Assembly: GCA_000403255.2 (NCBI GenBank)
Contig: KE159592.1
Span: 380,935-444,934 of the forward strand
Length of the DNA stretch: 64,000 nt
DNA from: Lachnospiraceae bacterium 3-1
GTDB taxonomy: Bacteria > Bacillota > Clostridia > Lachnospirales > Lachnospiraceae
Reading direction: 5' to 3'
The translations under genes and the position numbers were made by a program. Of this stretch, positions 1-10,175 are shown piece by piece. The notes under the pieces were generated by a model. It searched no databases and was not told the DNA's origin. It saw nothing but the letters and a program-made list of their open reading frames with translations. Each line of letters starts with the position of its first letter. Position 1 is the stretch's first letter.

Positions 1-215
1 CGCATGATACAGAGGCTGTGGCGGACAGGGACACCACTTATAAAGTCGACCAGGGAACGGCCATAATAGGCATGGATGCGGCAGGAACCCCTGGCCCCAC
101 AGCAGGGACAGGTCTGAAATTCCGGGTGGAATCTCTTCATAAAGGAATCAAAGAGGGCTTTTGATGAACTTTTTATGCGGATTAGCTTGCAAAACAGGGA
201 GTTTTCTCTTATCAT
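1..215 (-). CDS. DUF6431-like zinc-ribbon protein, partial (mobile-element type), 3' end off the window
   Basis: Reading the minus strand gives an open frame from an ATG at 215 to the left edge (about 71 residues). It contains CPCCGARGSCRIHAYYGRS followed by LVDFISGVPVRHSLCIMR. A CxxC zinc knuckle, then a basic YxRSLxDF segment and an LxIxR strand, matches my recollection of the DUF6431 family, which resembles the N-terminal zinc domain of transposases and is scattered in Lachnospiraceae genomes. The frame stays open upstream to another ATG at 340, adding a second CPTC motif, but neither ATG has a visible Shine-Dalgarno site, so the start is uncertain. The 216-449 stretch otherwise holds nothing I recognise. 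Its position against a truncated regulator suggests it belongs to an inserted element. The family call is from memory; the reading frame and cysteines are seen directly. Confidence 0.5.
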   Translation of the reverse strand, partial: MIRENSLFCKLIRIKSSSKALFDSFMKRFHPEFQTCPCCGARGSCRIHAYYGRSLVDFISGVPVRHSLCIM

Positions 216-449
216 AGTATATGTCGGTGGTGCCGGAGCCTCACAAGTGGGACATGATCCCGTATACGGCAGGCACACTGGTATGTGAGAGAAAGAACGA
301 ACTGTTGGAGGGGCTGTTCTTTCTCTTTTTTTTGTTCCATAAAAACTATATCGGAATGACATGGGATGGTCAAGAGGGAAACGTGCCGCATCCTACAGCA
401 CGCTCTTGTAGATAGTATTTGACACTTGAGAATTTAATTTGACGTTTTT

Positions 450-929
450 GTGCGGGAGACAGGAACTTTAGTTTGCTGGGCTACAATTACTGGTAAGCAG
501 CTTTCTACCCATCTCCAATCTAACGGCATCCTATACAGTCTTATTGGAACACTCTTAGAGGAGCTGGGGGCAGATGACCCAGAAGATTTGGACATGTCCA
601 TTCCGTATCAGGCTCAGCAATATATGGAATTACACTACCATAACAATCTCCAAATTGCAGATATAGCCGCCGCTGTTGGTGTCCACACAAACTACCTGGC
701 AAATATCTTCCAGGAACAGTACCACATGTCACCCAAGCAATACCTGTCCAATTTGAGAATCAGAAAGGCTCGTGAACTGCTGTTATACACTGACCATCCT
801 ATTTACATTGTAGCAAATTCAGTAGGTTTTACAGACCCACTGGCTTTTTCAAAATTTTTCCGGCGGATGATGGGGGCCTCACCTTCCAATTACCGCACCC
901 AAAGGAGGCTCCATGAAAGAAAAAATTAA
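450..929 (+). pseudogene. AraC-family regulator remnant, sensor domain missing
   Basis: The 159-residue product carries a complete C-terminal AraC DNA-binding domain. The first helix-turn-helix is around residues 68-90 (LQIADIAAAVGVHTNYLANI), the second around 115-135 (IYIVANSVGFTDPLAFSKFF), and it ends with the typical PSNYR. AraC regulators of sugar genes are usually about 270-300 residues with an N-terminal cupin sensor; here only about 45 residues precede the DNA-binding part, and the frame opens with GTG at 450 without a good ribosome site. The 3' end overlaps the alpha-galactosidase start by 17 bp, so it was once the local activator of that gene. It is probably non-functional as a sugar sensor. 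A short stand-alone AraC domain is possible but less likely beside a mobile-element-type gene. Confidence 0.7.
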
Positions 930-3192
930 TATCCGATACGATGACAAACATCAAACGTTCCATCTTTCCAACCGTAAGTTCAGCTATATCATGGAACTAC
1001 GAGAAAGCACCTGGCTGCTGCACCGATATTGGGGACCTAAGCTGTCCGCTTATTATGGTTCCAACCAACCAGCAGCAGTCAAACGTACCTTTGCAGCAGC
1101 TCTTATTCCAGAAATTCCTGCATTCTCCATGGAAATGGAGCCGCAGGAATTTTCCTGCCCTCATCAAGGAGATTACCGGGAACCATCCATAACCCTGCGC
1201 CGGGAAGACGGCTGCCTTGCCGGAAGGATGCAATACAAAAGCCATGAGATTACAGACACATTACACGTTCCCATCGGCCTGCCCCATATCCGGCCACAGG
1301 AGGGCAAATCAGTCAAAACACTGTCCATCCATTTCCTGGACGTTGTCAGCAGCATTCAGCTAACCTTACATTATTCCATTTTAGAGGACAGCGCCGCTAT
1401 CATCCGTTCTGCCCAAATCACCAACCTGGGAAACAGCCCCATTTGGGTGGAACGGGCGCTTAGCGCCTTGATAGACACAATATATAGTCAGGAACAACTG
1501 GTTACCTTTTATGGAACACACCAAAAAGAATTTCAGCTCAGCCGTCAGGATATCAGCCATGGCAGGTTTTCCATCGGCAGCGTCCGAGGAGCCAGCAGCC
1601 CGCAATATCCCCCTTTTGCCGCCCTCTGTACGCCAGAGACCACAGAGCACACTGGAGATGTTCGTGCCTTTCAGTTAATTTACAGTGGCAATCACCATGT
1701 TTCGGCAGAACGCGACCAATATAACCATTTGCGTATTGCCATCGGCATCCAGCCAGATGGATTTTGCTGGAAACTTCTGCCTGGCGAAAGTTTCCACGCA
1801 CCGCAAGCAGTCCTGACCTATAGCAGCCAAGGATTTAACGGCATGTCTCAGGAATTTCACAAACTTTTTTCAGAACATTTATTCCCACCGCAGTGGTCAA
1901 AGCGCAAACGTCCTATCCTGCTCAACAGTTGGGAAATGTGCTATTTTGACGTTTCAGAAGAAAAAATTCTGCGTGTTATCCAGGAAGCGGCAGAACTGGG
2001 CTTTGAGCTGGTGGTCTTAGACGACGGCTGGTTTGGCCACCGTAGCAACAGCAAAAGTTCCCTGGGAGACTGGACCGTCAACCCAGAGAAATTCCCGAAT
2101 GGATTGATGCCTTTGTTGAAATACGCAAAAGAAAAGGGCATACAATTCGGCATCTGGTTTGAACCCGAAATGATTTCAATAGACAGTGCATTGATGCGCA
2201 CTCACCCTGACTGGTGTGCGCAAATTCCCGGTTATACTCCCCTATTAGGACGCAATCAGCTAGTACTGGATTTAACACGGCAGGAAATTCAAGACTATCT
2301 TCTGGAAATGCTGACCAATTTTCTTAAAGCCTATCCCATTTCCTATGTCAAATGGGATATGAACCGACATATCACGGATCCTGGTTCACAAGACCTGCCC
2401 CAAGACCGCACCGGGGAATTCTTCCACCGCTACATCCTTGGCCTGTACCGCATCCTGGAAGAATTGACTGCCAGATTCCCTGATGTGATGTTTGAGAACT
2501 GTTCCAGCGGCGGCGGACGGTTTGATGCTGGCATGAGTTTTTATATGCCCCAGACTTGGTGCAGCGACAATACAGATGCGCTGGACCGTCAGGCAATCCA
2601 ATATGGCGCATCTTACCTGTTCCCGCCATCTGCCATCACCGCCCATGTGTCCGCTGTTCCCAATCATCAAACCGGGCGGCAAATTCCTTTTGCGGCCCGG
2701 GCTGCTGTATCATCTGCTTTCAATATGGGCTATGAACTGAACATACTGGAACTTTCTTCGGAAGACCGGGGACAAATCCTAACCCACCTGGCAGAATACA
2801 AGGCAGAACAAGAGTTTCTTTTCCATGGTGAATTCTACCGCCTGCACTCTCCTTTCACGGGAAATGATTGCGCTTGGATGGTAGCCAACATTGAGAAAAC
2901 CCGGGCTATTGTTTACTTTTTCGTAAGGGAATTACCCTATCGTAAAACCAGAACTAAATGCAGAAGACACTGCCCTTTAAACAAACTTTTCCCGATATCT
3001 CTTACCTATAAGATAAAAATTACCGCATTTTCAAACCCAAACCACTTGATTCAGACAGAAAGAATACAAGAGGCGTTCCTTCACTTTTTTTCCAACTGCC
3101 CGTTCAATGGCCTCCTGATACAATTCCAGTTGGGTACGATAGAGATTGGCAAGCTGCTGACTGGAATTGACCTTATCGGTTTTATAATCTAA
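913..3192 (+). CDS. GH36 alpha-galactosidase with broken C-terminus
   Basis: This intracellular retaining alpha-galactosidase would hydrolyse raffinose-type oligosaccharides and melibiose. The N-terminal beta-supersandwich domain is followed by the catalytic barrel. The nucleophile Asp lies in KWDMNRH near residue 482 and the acid/base Asp in SDNTDALDR near residue 550, with the substrate loop ENCSSGGGRFD between them. No signal peptide is seen; the start has AAAGGAGG just upstream. Homology runs normally to VYFFVREL near residue 673, about 50-60 residues short of the usual end. The last roughly 85 residues are not GH36-like, and from 3031 onward they are simply the reverse complement of the convergent addA gene. 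The C-terminal antiparallel domain is therefore lost and activity is doubtful. The neighbouring AraC fragment is damaged too, suggesting one rearrangement. Confidence 0.85.
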   Translation: MKEKINIRYDDKHQTFHLSNRKFSYIMELRESTWLLHRYWGPKLSAYYGSNQPAAVKRTFAAALIPEIPAFSMEMEPQEFSCPHQGDYREPSITLRREDGCLAGRMQYKSHEITDTLHVPIGLPHIRPQEGKSVKTLSIHFLDVVSSIQLTLHYSILEDSAAIIRSAQITNLGNSPIWVERALSALIDTIYSQEQLVTFYGTHQKEFQLSRQDISHGRFSIGSVRGASSPQYPPFAALCTPETTEHTGDVRAFQLIYSGNHHVSAERDQYNHLRIAIGIQPDGFCWKLLPGESFHAPQAVLTYSSQGFNGMSQEFHKLFSEHLFPPQWSKRKRPILLNSWEMCYFDVSEEKILRVIQEAAELGFELVVLDDGWFGHRSNSKSSLGDWTVNPEKFPNGLMPLLKYAKEKGIQFGIWFEPEMISIDSALMRTHPDWCAQIPGYTPLLGRNQLVLDLTRQEIQDYLLEMLTNFLKAYPISYVKWDMNRHITDPGSQDLPQDRTGEFFHRYILGLYRILEELTARFPDVMFENCSSGGGRFDAGMSFYMPQTWCSDNTDALDRQAIQYGASYLFPPSAITAHVSAVPNHQTGRQIPFAARAAVSSAFNMGYELNILELSSEDRGQILTHLAEYKAEQEFLFHGEFYRLHSPFTGNDCAWMVANIEKTRAIVYFFVRELPYRKTRTKCRRHCPLNKLFPISLTYKIKITAFSNPNHLIQTERIQEAFLHFFSNCPFNGLLIQFQLGTIEIGKLLTGIDLIGFII

Positions 3193-6100
3193 AAGGACAA
3201 TTTCATCTTCCTCCTCAAAAAACACATCGATAATTCCTTGAATCAATATCATCTCTTCACTGGAGCTCTCCTCTAACGCTTCACTGGCAGGCTTCCCCAT
3301 CACAAAAGGTTTTTCCCGATACAATTTTCCCTGTTTGGCTGCCACCTGCATCCTCTGTCCCAGCTCTGTAGACAAAAATTTTTTCAGGGAAGGCAGCGAC
3401 ACCAGTTCAAACAGCTCTTCTTCCATTCTATGCTGCTCCTTGAATTCCTGCAATTGCTCTTCTAAGGCTTCTGGTGGTCTTGTAAAATCCAAGCATTCCA
3501 GTACCCGGTGCATAGCCGTCCCCCGCTTTGCTCCTATATTTTCCTCCTGCACCCCTTCCATAAAAGCTGGAATATATCTCTTTGGCTCTTCTTTCAAAGG
3601 CTCTGTATCTGTCTCCTCTGCCTGTTCCTTCGCTGCCGAAGGGAACACAGGCTCTAGGGATTCCTCTATCCTTATTCGGTCCATAATTCTGTGCTTTAAT
3701 TCTGACACAGACACCTTGGTTTTCATAGCAACCTCATTTTCATAGGGATATCGGTAAGAAAAGCGTTCCCGAATTTTCTCTTCCCATTCTGGCTCTGGCT
3801 CTTGCAGCCTTGCAAGCAGCTGTATCCTGGTAAGACCTTCTCTGGCGGCCTCCTGCACCTCTATATTCTCCAGTTCCTTCTGTTTCACCAAGGTAACCCT
3901 CCAACTGTTTTCGGGGGCACAAGACCTGGCCAGCAGTAAAAACTGCAAAAAGGTATTGCTGTTTAACCGGCCCAGAAACGTTAAAAATCCATCCTCCCCA
4001 ACAACTGCCTGTATGGTCGACAGCTTTTCTTTGGCCTTTTTCATCACTCCTGTTAAGATTAACTTCTCCTTTGCCCGGGTCAATGCCACATAGAGCACCC
4101 GCAGCTCCTCTCCCACATTTTCCATTGTGATTTTCCGAGCTAAAAACTGTCTGGTAAGACCTGGCGTCCGCAGGCGGCGTTTGACATCAACCACATCTAT
4201 GCCAATGCCAAGACGAGGATGAAGCGCCACCCGTTCCCGCACATCCTGAGTATTAAACATTTTTCCAAGTCCCGACACAAATACCACAGGAAACTCCAGT
4301 CCCTTACTTTTATGGATGCTCATAATTCGCACTGCATCCTCCATTTCCTCCCCCTCCGCCAAGGGAAAATCCACCTCATATTTCTGTAGCTGTTCCATAT
4401 AGCGGATAAAATGAAACAGCCCCCGGTAACTGGTATTTTCATAGGCAATGGCCTTCTCGATCAACATTTCTAAGTTCCCATGCTTTACTTCTCCCCCAGG
4501 CAGCGCATAGACGTAAGCCTGATATCCCGTCTCCTCCAGGACCTGATAAAGCAATTCATGAATTGGGGTATAACTGGCTTTTTTTCGGAATGTTCCAAGT
4601 ATCTCTAAAAATTCACACAGTCTCTTTTGCTGGGGGGCAGACAGTTGACAGCTACTTGTGTTTTCCTCTTGTATGTACTCTTCAAACAAATGCATCACGG
4701 CCTGATAAAAATTTTCCTTGGGATAAGCCGTACGAATCCTTGCCAAATCCTCTCCAGTCAATCCTACAATCGGCGAAGCAAGCACAGCCGCCATGGGAAT
4801 ATCCTGTCTGGGATTATCTAAAAGCCTTAGCAAATTTAATGCAGTCTGCACTTCAACCGCTGAAAAATATCCTGTTCCTGCAGCCGCACGCACCGGAATT
4901 CCCAATTCTCCCAGAACCTTCACAAAGGTATCTGCCCATCCACTCATCGACCGAAGCAAAATCACGATATCAGAATAACGCACAGGACGAAGAGCGCCTT
5001 TAAATCCTTCTCTTGGCATTTCTTCTGTCACCTGCTGGCTTAACATCAGCTTTTTTATCTCCATGCCCACGGCTTTTGCTTCCAATTCCTGGGGTTTCAT
5101 GTCCCTGTTTTCTTCCTCTGGTTCCATAATAAGAAATTCCGGTTCAAACATATCCTTTTCCCCTTCTGGAAAAACAGCGCCAGGATATAACGCTGCCTTT
5201 TTATCATAGGTGATATTTCCAATATCCTCTTTCATAATCCGGTAAAAAATATCATTGACCCTTTGCAATACCTGGGGTCTGCTGCGAAAATTCATACACA
5301 AATCAATCCGCTGCTTATGGCTATCCTCTTGGGTATAGGTATTATATTTTTCCATAAACAATTCGGGCCTGGCCATGCGAAACCGGTAAATACTCTGCTT
5401 CACATCCCCAACCATAAATATATTGAAGATCCCTTCCGATTCCTTTGAAACTGCCTTTAAAATCGTCTCCTGTACATAATTGGAATCCTGGTATTCATCC
5501 ACCATGATTTCGGTATAGTTTTTTCGAATCTCGGCGGCTGTTCGGGTAGGCTTTTTCGTTTCAGCATCCACCAGAATCTGCAGGGCAAAATGCTCCAGAT
5601 CATTGAAATCCAAGATATTTCTTTCTCGCTTTTTCGCAGCAAATTCCCTTCGAAATGCAAGGGTAACTTCGATCAGCATATCCGCTGCCAAACGATTTTT
5701 TCTCATATCTTCAAACATATCCTCTGGGCTTTGGAAAAAAAACTGCTCCGTTACTTTTTTCATGGAACCTTTGACCTCATTGCGCAGCTTCTGTACCCGT
5801 TCTTTTTTTTCTAGATCTCCCTGAAAATTCCTTACCGATGGCAGACGCCCAAAAGAAAAACCCAGGATTTTCTCATAATATTGCTGATATGTGGCGCTTT
5901 TTCTAATTTCTTCCATTCCCCGCACTTCTTTTTCCAAAAGGTCCTGGTACAACAAAGGCCCATCCGTCTCCACACAAAGATTTCTGCAAATCTTCATCTG
6001 CAATGCCCACTGACTGGTCATGCTGCCAAGATAAGACAACAATTCCTCGGTCAGAGGAAGGGCTTCAAATTCCTCCATATTTTCTACATGATATGGCTTT

Positions 6101-6687
6101 TTACAGCTTTCTAACCATTCTTCCACCCAGGGATAACTCATAGCAAATTCAAATAATTTTAAAATTGTCTCTTTCAAGGGCATATCATTTTTCCCAGTGG
6201 CTATGGTTTCCGATAAAACAAGAAATTCTGGCTTTGCCGCCTGATAATACGTTTCCAACACTTGATCCAAAACATCACTTTTTAAAAGCTTTAATTCCCC
6301 TTCTTCCGCCACCCGAAACTCAGGGTCTAACTCTATCCGATGAAAAAAATTGCGTATCACAGAAAGACAAAAACTGTGTATCGTGGTAATCTGTGCATTG
6401 TGAAGCAACGTCTGCTGTTTTTGCAAATGAGTGTTTTCTGGCTGCCGTTCCAAAGCCTCCTCAATGGCAGCTCCAATACGTTCCCTCATTTCTGCTGCAG
6501 CTCCATTGGTATAAGTCACAATCAAAAGTTTATCAATATCCACTGGCGTTTCTTTGTCCATAATTTTTTGAATAATCCGCTCCACCAATACAGCCGTCTT
6601 TCCGCTTCCTGCTGCTGCTGAGACCAGGAGATTCCGATTCTTTTGCGCAATGACCTGCTGCTGTTCTTTGGTCCATTGTTTTCCCAT
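3031..6687 (-). CDS. addA: ATP-dependent helicase/nuclease subunit A (AddA)
   Basis: AddA is the 3'-5' UvrD-like helicase and nuclease half of AddAB, which resects double-strand ends for RecA-dependent repair in Firmicutes. At 1218 residues it has the normal family length. Visible motifs are the Walker A SAAAGSGKTAVL near residue 23, Walker B VDEYQDSN near 390, GDVKQSIYRFR near 425, the late helicase motif VALTRAKEKL, and the C-terminal RecB-type nuclease with GTAMHRVLE, GIIDVFFEE and LLDYKTDKV. The start at 6687 has AAGGAGAT inside the last codons of addB; the two genes are 4 bp apart and surely co-transcribed. Its last 162 bp are overlapped on the other strand by the run-on reading frame of the truncated alpha-galactosidase, which does not damage this gene. 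Confidence 0.97.
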   Translation of the reverse strand: MGKQWTKEQQQVIAQKNRNLLVSAAAGSGKTAVLVERIIQKIMDKETPVDIDKLLIVTYTNGAAAEMRERIGAAIEEALERQPENTHLQKQQTLLHNAQITTIHSFCLSVIRNFFHRIELDPEFRVAEEGELKLLKSDVLDQVLETYYQAAKPEFLVLSETIATGKNDMPLKETILKLFEFAMSYPWVEEWLESCKKPYHVENMEEFEALPLTEELLSYLGSMTSQWALQMKICRNLCVETDGPLLYQDLLEKEVRGMEEIRKSATYQQYYEKILGFSFGRLPSVRNFQGDLEKKERVQKLRNEVKGSMKKVTEQFFFQSPEDMFEDMRKNRLAADMLIEVTLAFRREFAAKKRERNILDFNDLEHFALQILVDAETKKPTRTAAEIRKNYTEIMVDEYQDSNYVQETILKAVSKESEGIFNIFMVGDVKQSIYRFRMARPELFMEKYNTYTQEDSHKQRIDLCMNFRSRPQVLQRVNDIFYRIMKEDIGNITYDKKAALYPGAVFPEGEKDMFEPEFLIMEPEEENRDMKPQELEAKAVGMEIKKLMLSQQVTEEMPREGFKGALRPVRYSDIVILLRSMSGWADTFVKVLGELGIPVRAAAGTGYFSAVEVQTALNLLRLLDNPRQDIPMAAVLASPIVGLTGEDLARIRTAYPKENFYQAVMHLFEEYIQEENTSSCQLSAPQQKRLCEFLEILGTFRKKASYTPIHELLYQVLEETGYQAYVYALPGGEVKHGNLEMLIEKAIAYENTSYRGLFHFIRYMEQLQKYEVDFPLAEGEEMEDAVRIMSIHKSKGLEFPVVFVSGLGKMFNTQDVRERVALHPRLGIGIDVVDVKRRLRTPGLTRQFLARKITMENVGEELRVLYVALTRAKEKLILTGVMKKAKEKLSTIQAVVGEDGFLTFLGRLNSNTFLQFLLLARSCAPENSWRVTLVKQKELENIEVQEAAREGLTRIQLLARLQEPEPEWEEKIRERFSYRYPYENEVAMKTKVSVSELKHRIMDRIRIEESLEPVFPSAAKEQAEETDTEPLKEEPKRYIPAFMEGVQEENIGAKRGTAMHRVLECLDFTRPPEALEEQLQEFKEQHRMEEELFELVSLPSLKKFLSTELGQRMQVAAKQGKLYREKPFVMGKPASEALEESSSEEMILIQGIIDVFFEEEDEIVLLDYKTDKVNSSQQLANLYRTQLELYQEAIERAVGKKVKERLLYSFCLNQVVWV

Positions 6688-6691
6688 TGTT

Positions 6692-9600
6692 CTATATCTC
6701 CTTTTTCATTTTTTCCAGGATTTCTCCTTCATCCTTGATATTCTCAAGCTTCCGGTATTCCCACCCAGGAGAAGAGGGATCAAACCCACATACCCCATGA
6801 TAAGGACAATAATCACATCCAGTATCCTCCCCTAATTGATATGGTTCCGCCCCAATTTCCCCATCAAAAATTTTTCTCCCGATATCTCTGATTTTATGAT
6901 TTACATACCGGGATAAAATCTGAAATTCCTCTCTCTTGGCCCTCTTTGCCTTTTTGCTAACACTGCCATCCTCCATCTCTGAGGCAACCCCTTTTAATTT
7001 TAATTCCTCTAAAATCTTTTCCTGTATCTGTGCATCTGTACTAGCAGATTTCCCTTCAATGATGGGATCATCCAAGTGGTAATAATACATGCCGCCAGGG
7101 ATGACTTCCTTTTCTGGGTACTTTCGTTTTAGCAACTCAACCGCCGAATTCAGATATACCACAAGCTGTAATTGCAAGCCATGGTACAAGGATAACAACT
7201 GAAACTCCCGATTCCCGGATTTATAATCTATGACCTTTACATAAATTTGCTTTCCCTCTTTTCTAGTATCGATTCGGTCAATCCTTCCTCTCAGACGCAT
7301 TTTTTCCTCTTCACTTAAGATAAAATTTGCAGCATCTAAATTTTCTGCAAAGGAAAAGGATATTTCATAGCCTTCTGGGGAAAAACGGCTGGTTTTCACC
7401 TGCTCTGCAATCGTTTCAATGGTACGCTTTAAAATCCGCTTCATCCGCTCCAACAAATATGTAGTTCTTGCCTCCTGAAACAGCATACTGTCAAAGCCTG
7501 CCCCTAGGGTTTCCTCAATGGCCAAATCCATCAGCGTTTCCTTTACGTCCTCTGGTACATCGAACCAATGATAGCCTGCCTGTTCCATATGGTTAGAATA
7601 ACGCTCCAATGCTTCATGAAATAGATTTCCCATGTCCACTGGCGCAAATTCTCCCAGCATCCGCTCTTCCAATTTTAACCCATACTGGAGAAAATGACGA
7701 AACGCACAGGCACAAAATTGCTCCAGCCGCGTAACACTATTTTCCAATACCATACCATACAAAGCTCTGGTTACCTCCGCTCCCATGGGACTTGAATGAT
7801 ATTGATAAAATGCGGCTTCCAAAAATGGAAGAACCTTCTCACGCCATTTTTCCTGTGACAGATACCATCGGTATAGCCCTTTCCATGGAGAACTGATTCT
7901 GCCCCTTTTGGCTTCCCGAATGCCTTCCACAAGAAATTTTAAGCTGCTTTTTGGCGTTGTGAGAAAGGCCAAATCTTCCATCCCATTGGAACCTGCCTTT
8001 GCATCCTCCTTAAATCCCAAGGAAGCATCCGCCAGCTCTCTCCAAACATCTTCCTCCACCTGCACCGGATGAAGTTCTGGAAATATTTTGAAGATCGTTC
8101 CAACCAAATAAGACTTTCTCGTCTCCTTTCCATCCTGGCTGACCCGAAACCAGGTCATATAAAGTTTCTCTGACGGCTTTGTGAGATTCAAATAGAGATA
8201 AAATTTCTGGATAAAGCTTCTCTCTCGATCGGTAGGCGCAAGCTCCATACCATGGGAGGCAAACCATTCTCGGTCCGCCTGAGAAATAATCCCGCCATGC
8301 TCTTCATTTTTGGGAATCAGTCCATCATTTACTCCAACAAAAAACAACACTTTAATATCCGAAAGCCTTGTTCTTTCAATATCGCCAAATACCACCCTGT
8401 CATATCCTGGTGGAATAATTCCCACTGCTGCCGCCTCTAAACCTGCCGCCAGAATTTCCCGATATTCTCGCACATTCATCCGTTCTTCACCCAAAAGCTC
8501 TACCATTTTATCCAGCAAATCCATCACAATCTTGTAAATCTGGGCATACTCCTTTGCCAGAGCAGCTTCTCCCTCCTGGTCAAAATATTCCTCGTACTGT
8601 TTTAACTGCCCTTCCACATCCAACTGACATATCAGCATATATAAGACCTTGGATTCCTCTAAAACTGTATGGTAATTCCCATCCTCTTTCTGAAAAACCT
8701 CCCACAAGGGTGTAATCTGTTCTACAAGCTTTTCCCTGAGCGCATTGATATGCTCCAATTCTTCCTGGGATTTTATACATCCCCGACGCACCCATTTGGT
8801 TTGCCATTTTCGAAATCCGCGGATTCCCTCTGACAGCAGGTAATTTTCCAACAGATCCACATCCTCCATGGGCCATCCAGAAAGCCCGCACCGGAAATAT
8901 CCCAATACTGCTTCATAGGAAAACTCCTGCTCCACTAAGAAAAGAGCCTGCCTTAAAAATTCTGTCATAGGATGGAACACAATATTCTTCCTGGTATCTA
9001 AAAACAAGGGAATCTCATAGGAATCAAAAATCTCATTTGCATAATTCCCATACATTTCCACATCACCACAAACAATGGCGATATCCTTATAACGGTAATT
9101 TTCCTCCCGCACTAATCTTCCTATTTCTTTTGCGATAAACTGCAGCTCTTGCCTTGGATTCTGTAGGGAAAACATTTGGATATCTTTGCTGGCTGCTCCC
9201 TCCAAGACCCCGCTGTTTGGGTAAGGCTTTGGCCGCAAACGAAACAAATTTTGTTCCAGCCATAACAGAGGCTTGGAGCCTGCAAAACGGCTTTTTTCGC
9301 TGTGACGCACCCAATAAGGCTCCTTAATCTCAATAAAATTGCACTCTGCAATCTCCAGTAACGCCCCCACAGTCTTTTTACTCATATAAAAAAGCTCCTG
9401 AATTCCTTGACAATGGTACGGATTCTCCCGCTCATCCAAGGTAACCGTCACCAATATTTCATCTGTAAGTAAAAAAAGTGTCTCTAACAAATAATACTGT
9501 ACGGGAGTAAATCCGGTAAATCCATCAAGAACAATCACCGAATCTTTTAAAATCTTTGATTGTGGTGCAGCCTGGGCCAATACCTCCAGCAATTCCTCTG

Positions 9601-10129
9601 TGGTAATAAACTTTCCTTCCAAGTAGTCCAAAAATCCTTGATACATGGTCTGAATATCCTGAATCTTATAGCGGAATAAAGGAGACTGTTCTTCATCCTG
9701 AATAAAAAAATCCAACTGTTCTGGCTTCACCCGATATTGAGTCAATTCCGAAATCACCGATTTTACTTCCGAAATATATCCAGTCTTCTTCATGCTTGAC
9801 TTTATTAACTTCAACTTCTCCTGTTGCTTTTCCGCTACCCTTCGCAGCAGAAAATTTTTTCCGGTTTCCTCTAAAATATTAAGATTTCCCATACCCAGCT
9901 CATCAAAAATTCGATAAGCAAGCCGTGGAAAGCTTACCACATCCACATTCATGATACTGTGATTTTCCTGACGCTTTACCAATTCCCGCTGTGTCTGCAT
10001 GGTAAACTGCTCTGGTACCAGAACAAAAAAGGTTTTCTCCCTTTTTTCCTTTGACTCCTCCAATACTTTTCGATATACATAATCAGATTTTCCGCTGCCG
10101 GAACCTCCAAAAATCAATTGCAGTGACAT
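6692..10129 (-). CDS. addB: ATP-dependent nuclease subunit B (AddB)
   Basis: AddB is the partner of AddA, supplying the second nuclease, Chi recognition and an iron-sulfur staple. The 1145-residue length is normal. An N-terminal Walker A, GGSGSGKS, is at residues 8-15. The C-terminal nuclease carries VIDYKSG and RGRIDRID. The cluster ligands are one cysteine region near residue 805 (CACAFRHF) and the C-terminal set in CDYCPYHGVCGFD. The start has AAGGAGG nine bases upstream. It is the first gene of the addB-addA pair. The region just upstream contains a stem-loop that ends the preceding gene, so addAB probably has its own promoter in the short gap or is read through from upstream. Confidence 0.97.
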   Translation of the reverse strand: MSLQLIFGGSGSGKSDYVYRKVLEESKEKREKTFFVLVPEQFTMQTQRELVKRQENHSIMNVDVVSFPRLAYRIFDELGMGNLNILEETGKNFLLRRVAEKQQEKLKLIKSSMKKTGYISEVKSVISELTQYRVKPEQLDFFIQDEEQSPLFRYKIQDIQTMYQGFLDYLEGKFITTEELLEVLAQAAPQSKILKDSVIVLDGFTGFTPVQYYLLETLFLLTDEILVTVTLDERENPYHCQGIQELFYMSKKTVGALLEIAECNFIEIKEPYWVRHSEKSRFAGSKPLLWLEQNLFRLRPKPYPNSGVLEGAASKDIQMFSLQNPRQELQFIAKEIGRLVREENYRYKDIAIVCGDVEMYGNYANEIFDSYEIPLFLDTRKNIVFHPMTEFLRQALFLVEQEFSYEAVLGYFRCGLSGWPMEDVDLLENYLLSEGIRGFRKWQTKWVRRGCIKSQEELEHINALREKLVEQITPLWEVFQKEDGNYHTVLEESKVLYMLICQLDVEGQLKQYEEYFDQEGEAALAKEYAQIYKIVMDLLDKMVELLGEERMNVREYREILAAGLEAAAVGIIPPGYDRVVFGDIERTRLSDIKVLFFVGVNDGLIPKNEEHGGIISQADREWFASHGMELAPTDRERSFIQKFYLYLNLTKPSEKLYMTWFRVSQDGKETRKSYLVGTIFKIFPELHPVQVEEDVWRELADASLGFKEDAKAGSNGMEDLAFLTTPKSSLKFLVEGIREAKRGRISSPWKGLYRWYLSQEKWREKVLPFLEAAFYQYHSSPMGAEVTRALYGMVLENSVTRLEQFCACAFRHFLQYGLKLEERMLGEFAPVDMGNLFHEALERYSNHMEQAGYHWFDVPEDVKETLMDLAIEETLGAGFDSMLFQEARTTYLLERMKRILKRTIETIAEQVKTSRFSPEGYEISFSFAENLDAANFILSEEEKMRLRGRIDRIDTRKEGKQIYVKVIDYKSGNREFQLLSLYHGLQLQLVVYLNSAVELLKRKYPEKEVIPGGMYYYHLDDPIIEGKSASTDAQIQEKILEELKLKGVASEMEDGSVSKKAKRAKREEFQILSRYVNHKIRDIGRKIFDGEIGAEPYQLGEDTGCDYCPYHGVCGFDPSSPGWEYRKLENIKDEGEILEKMKKEI

Positions 10130-10175
10130 CTGCCCATATCCTCCTTAAAACAACCTAAAATAGTTGTACGCAACA

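Noticed and set aside
3-164. A plus-strand open frame at the left edge, ending in tga at 162-164
   Set aside because: The minus strand of the same DNA encodes a zinc-ribbon protein with clear CxxC and family motifs, so the plus frame is a shadow.
221-415. A 64-codon plus-strand frame
   Set aside because: No ribosome site, unusual composition with a run of Phe/Leu, no recognisable motif.
4563-5003. Plus-strand frame of 146 codons inside addA
   Set aside because: Antisense shadow of addA; no start signal or family match.
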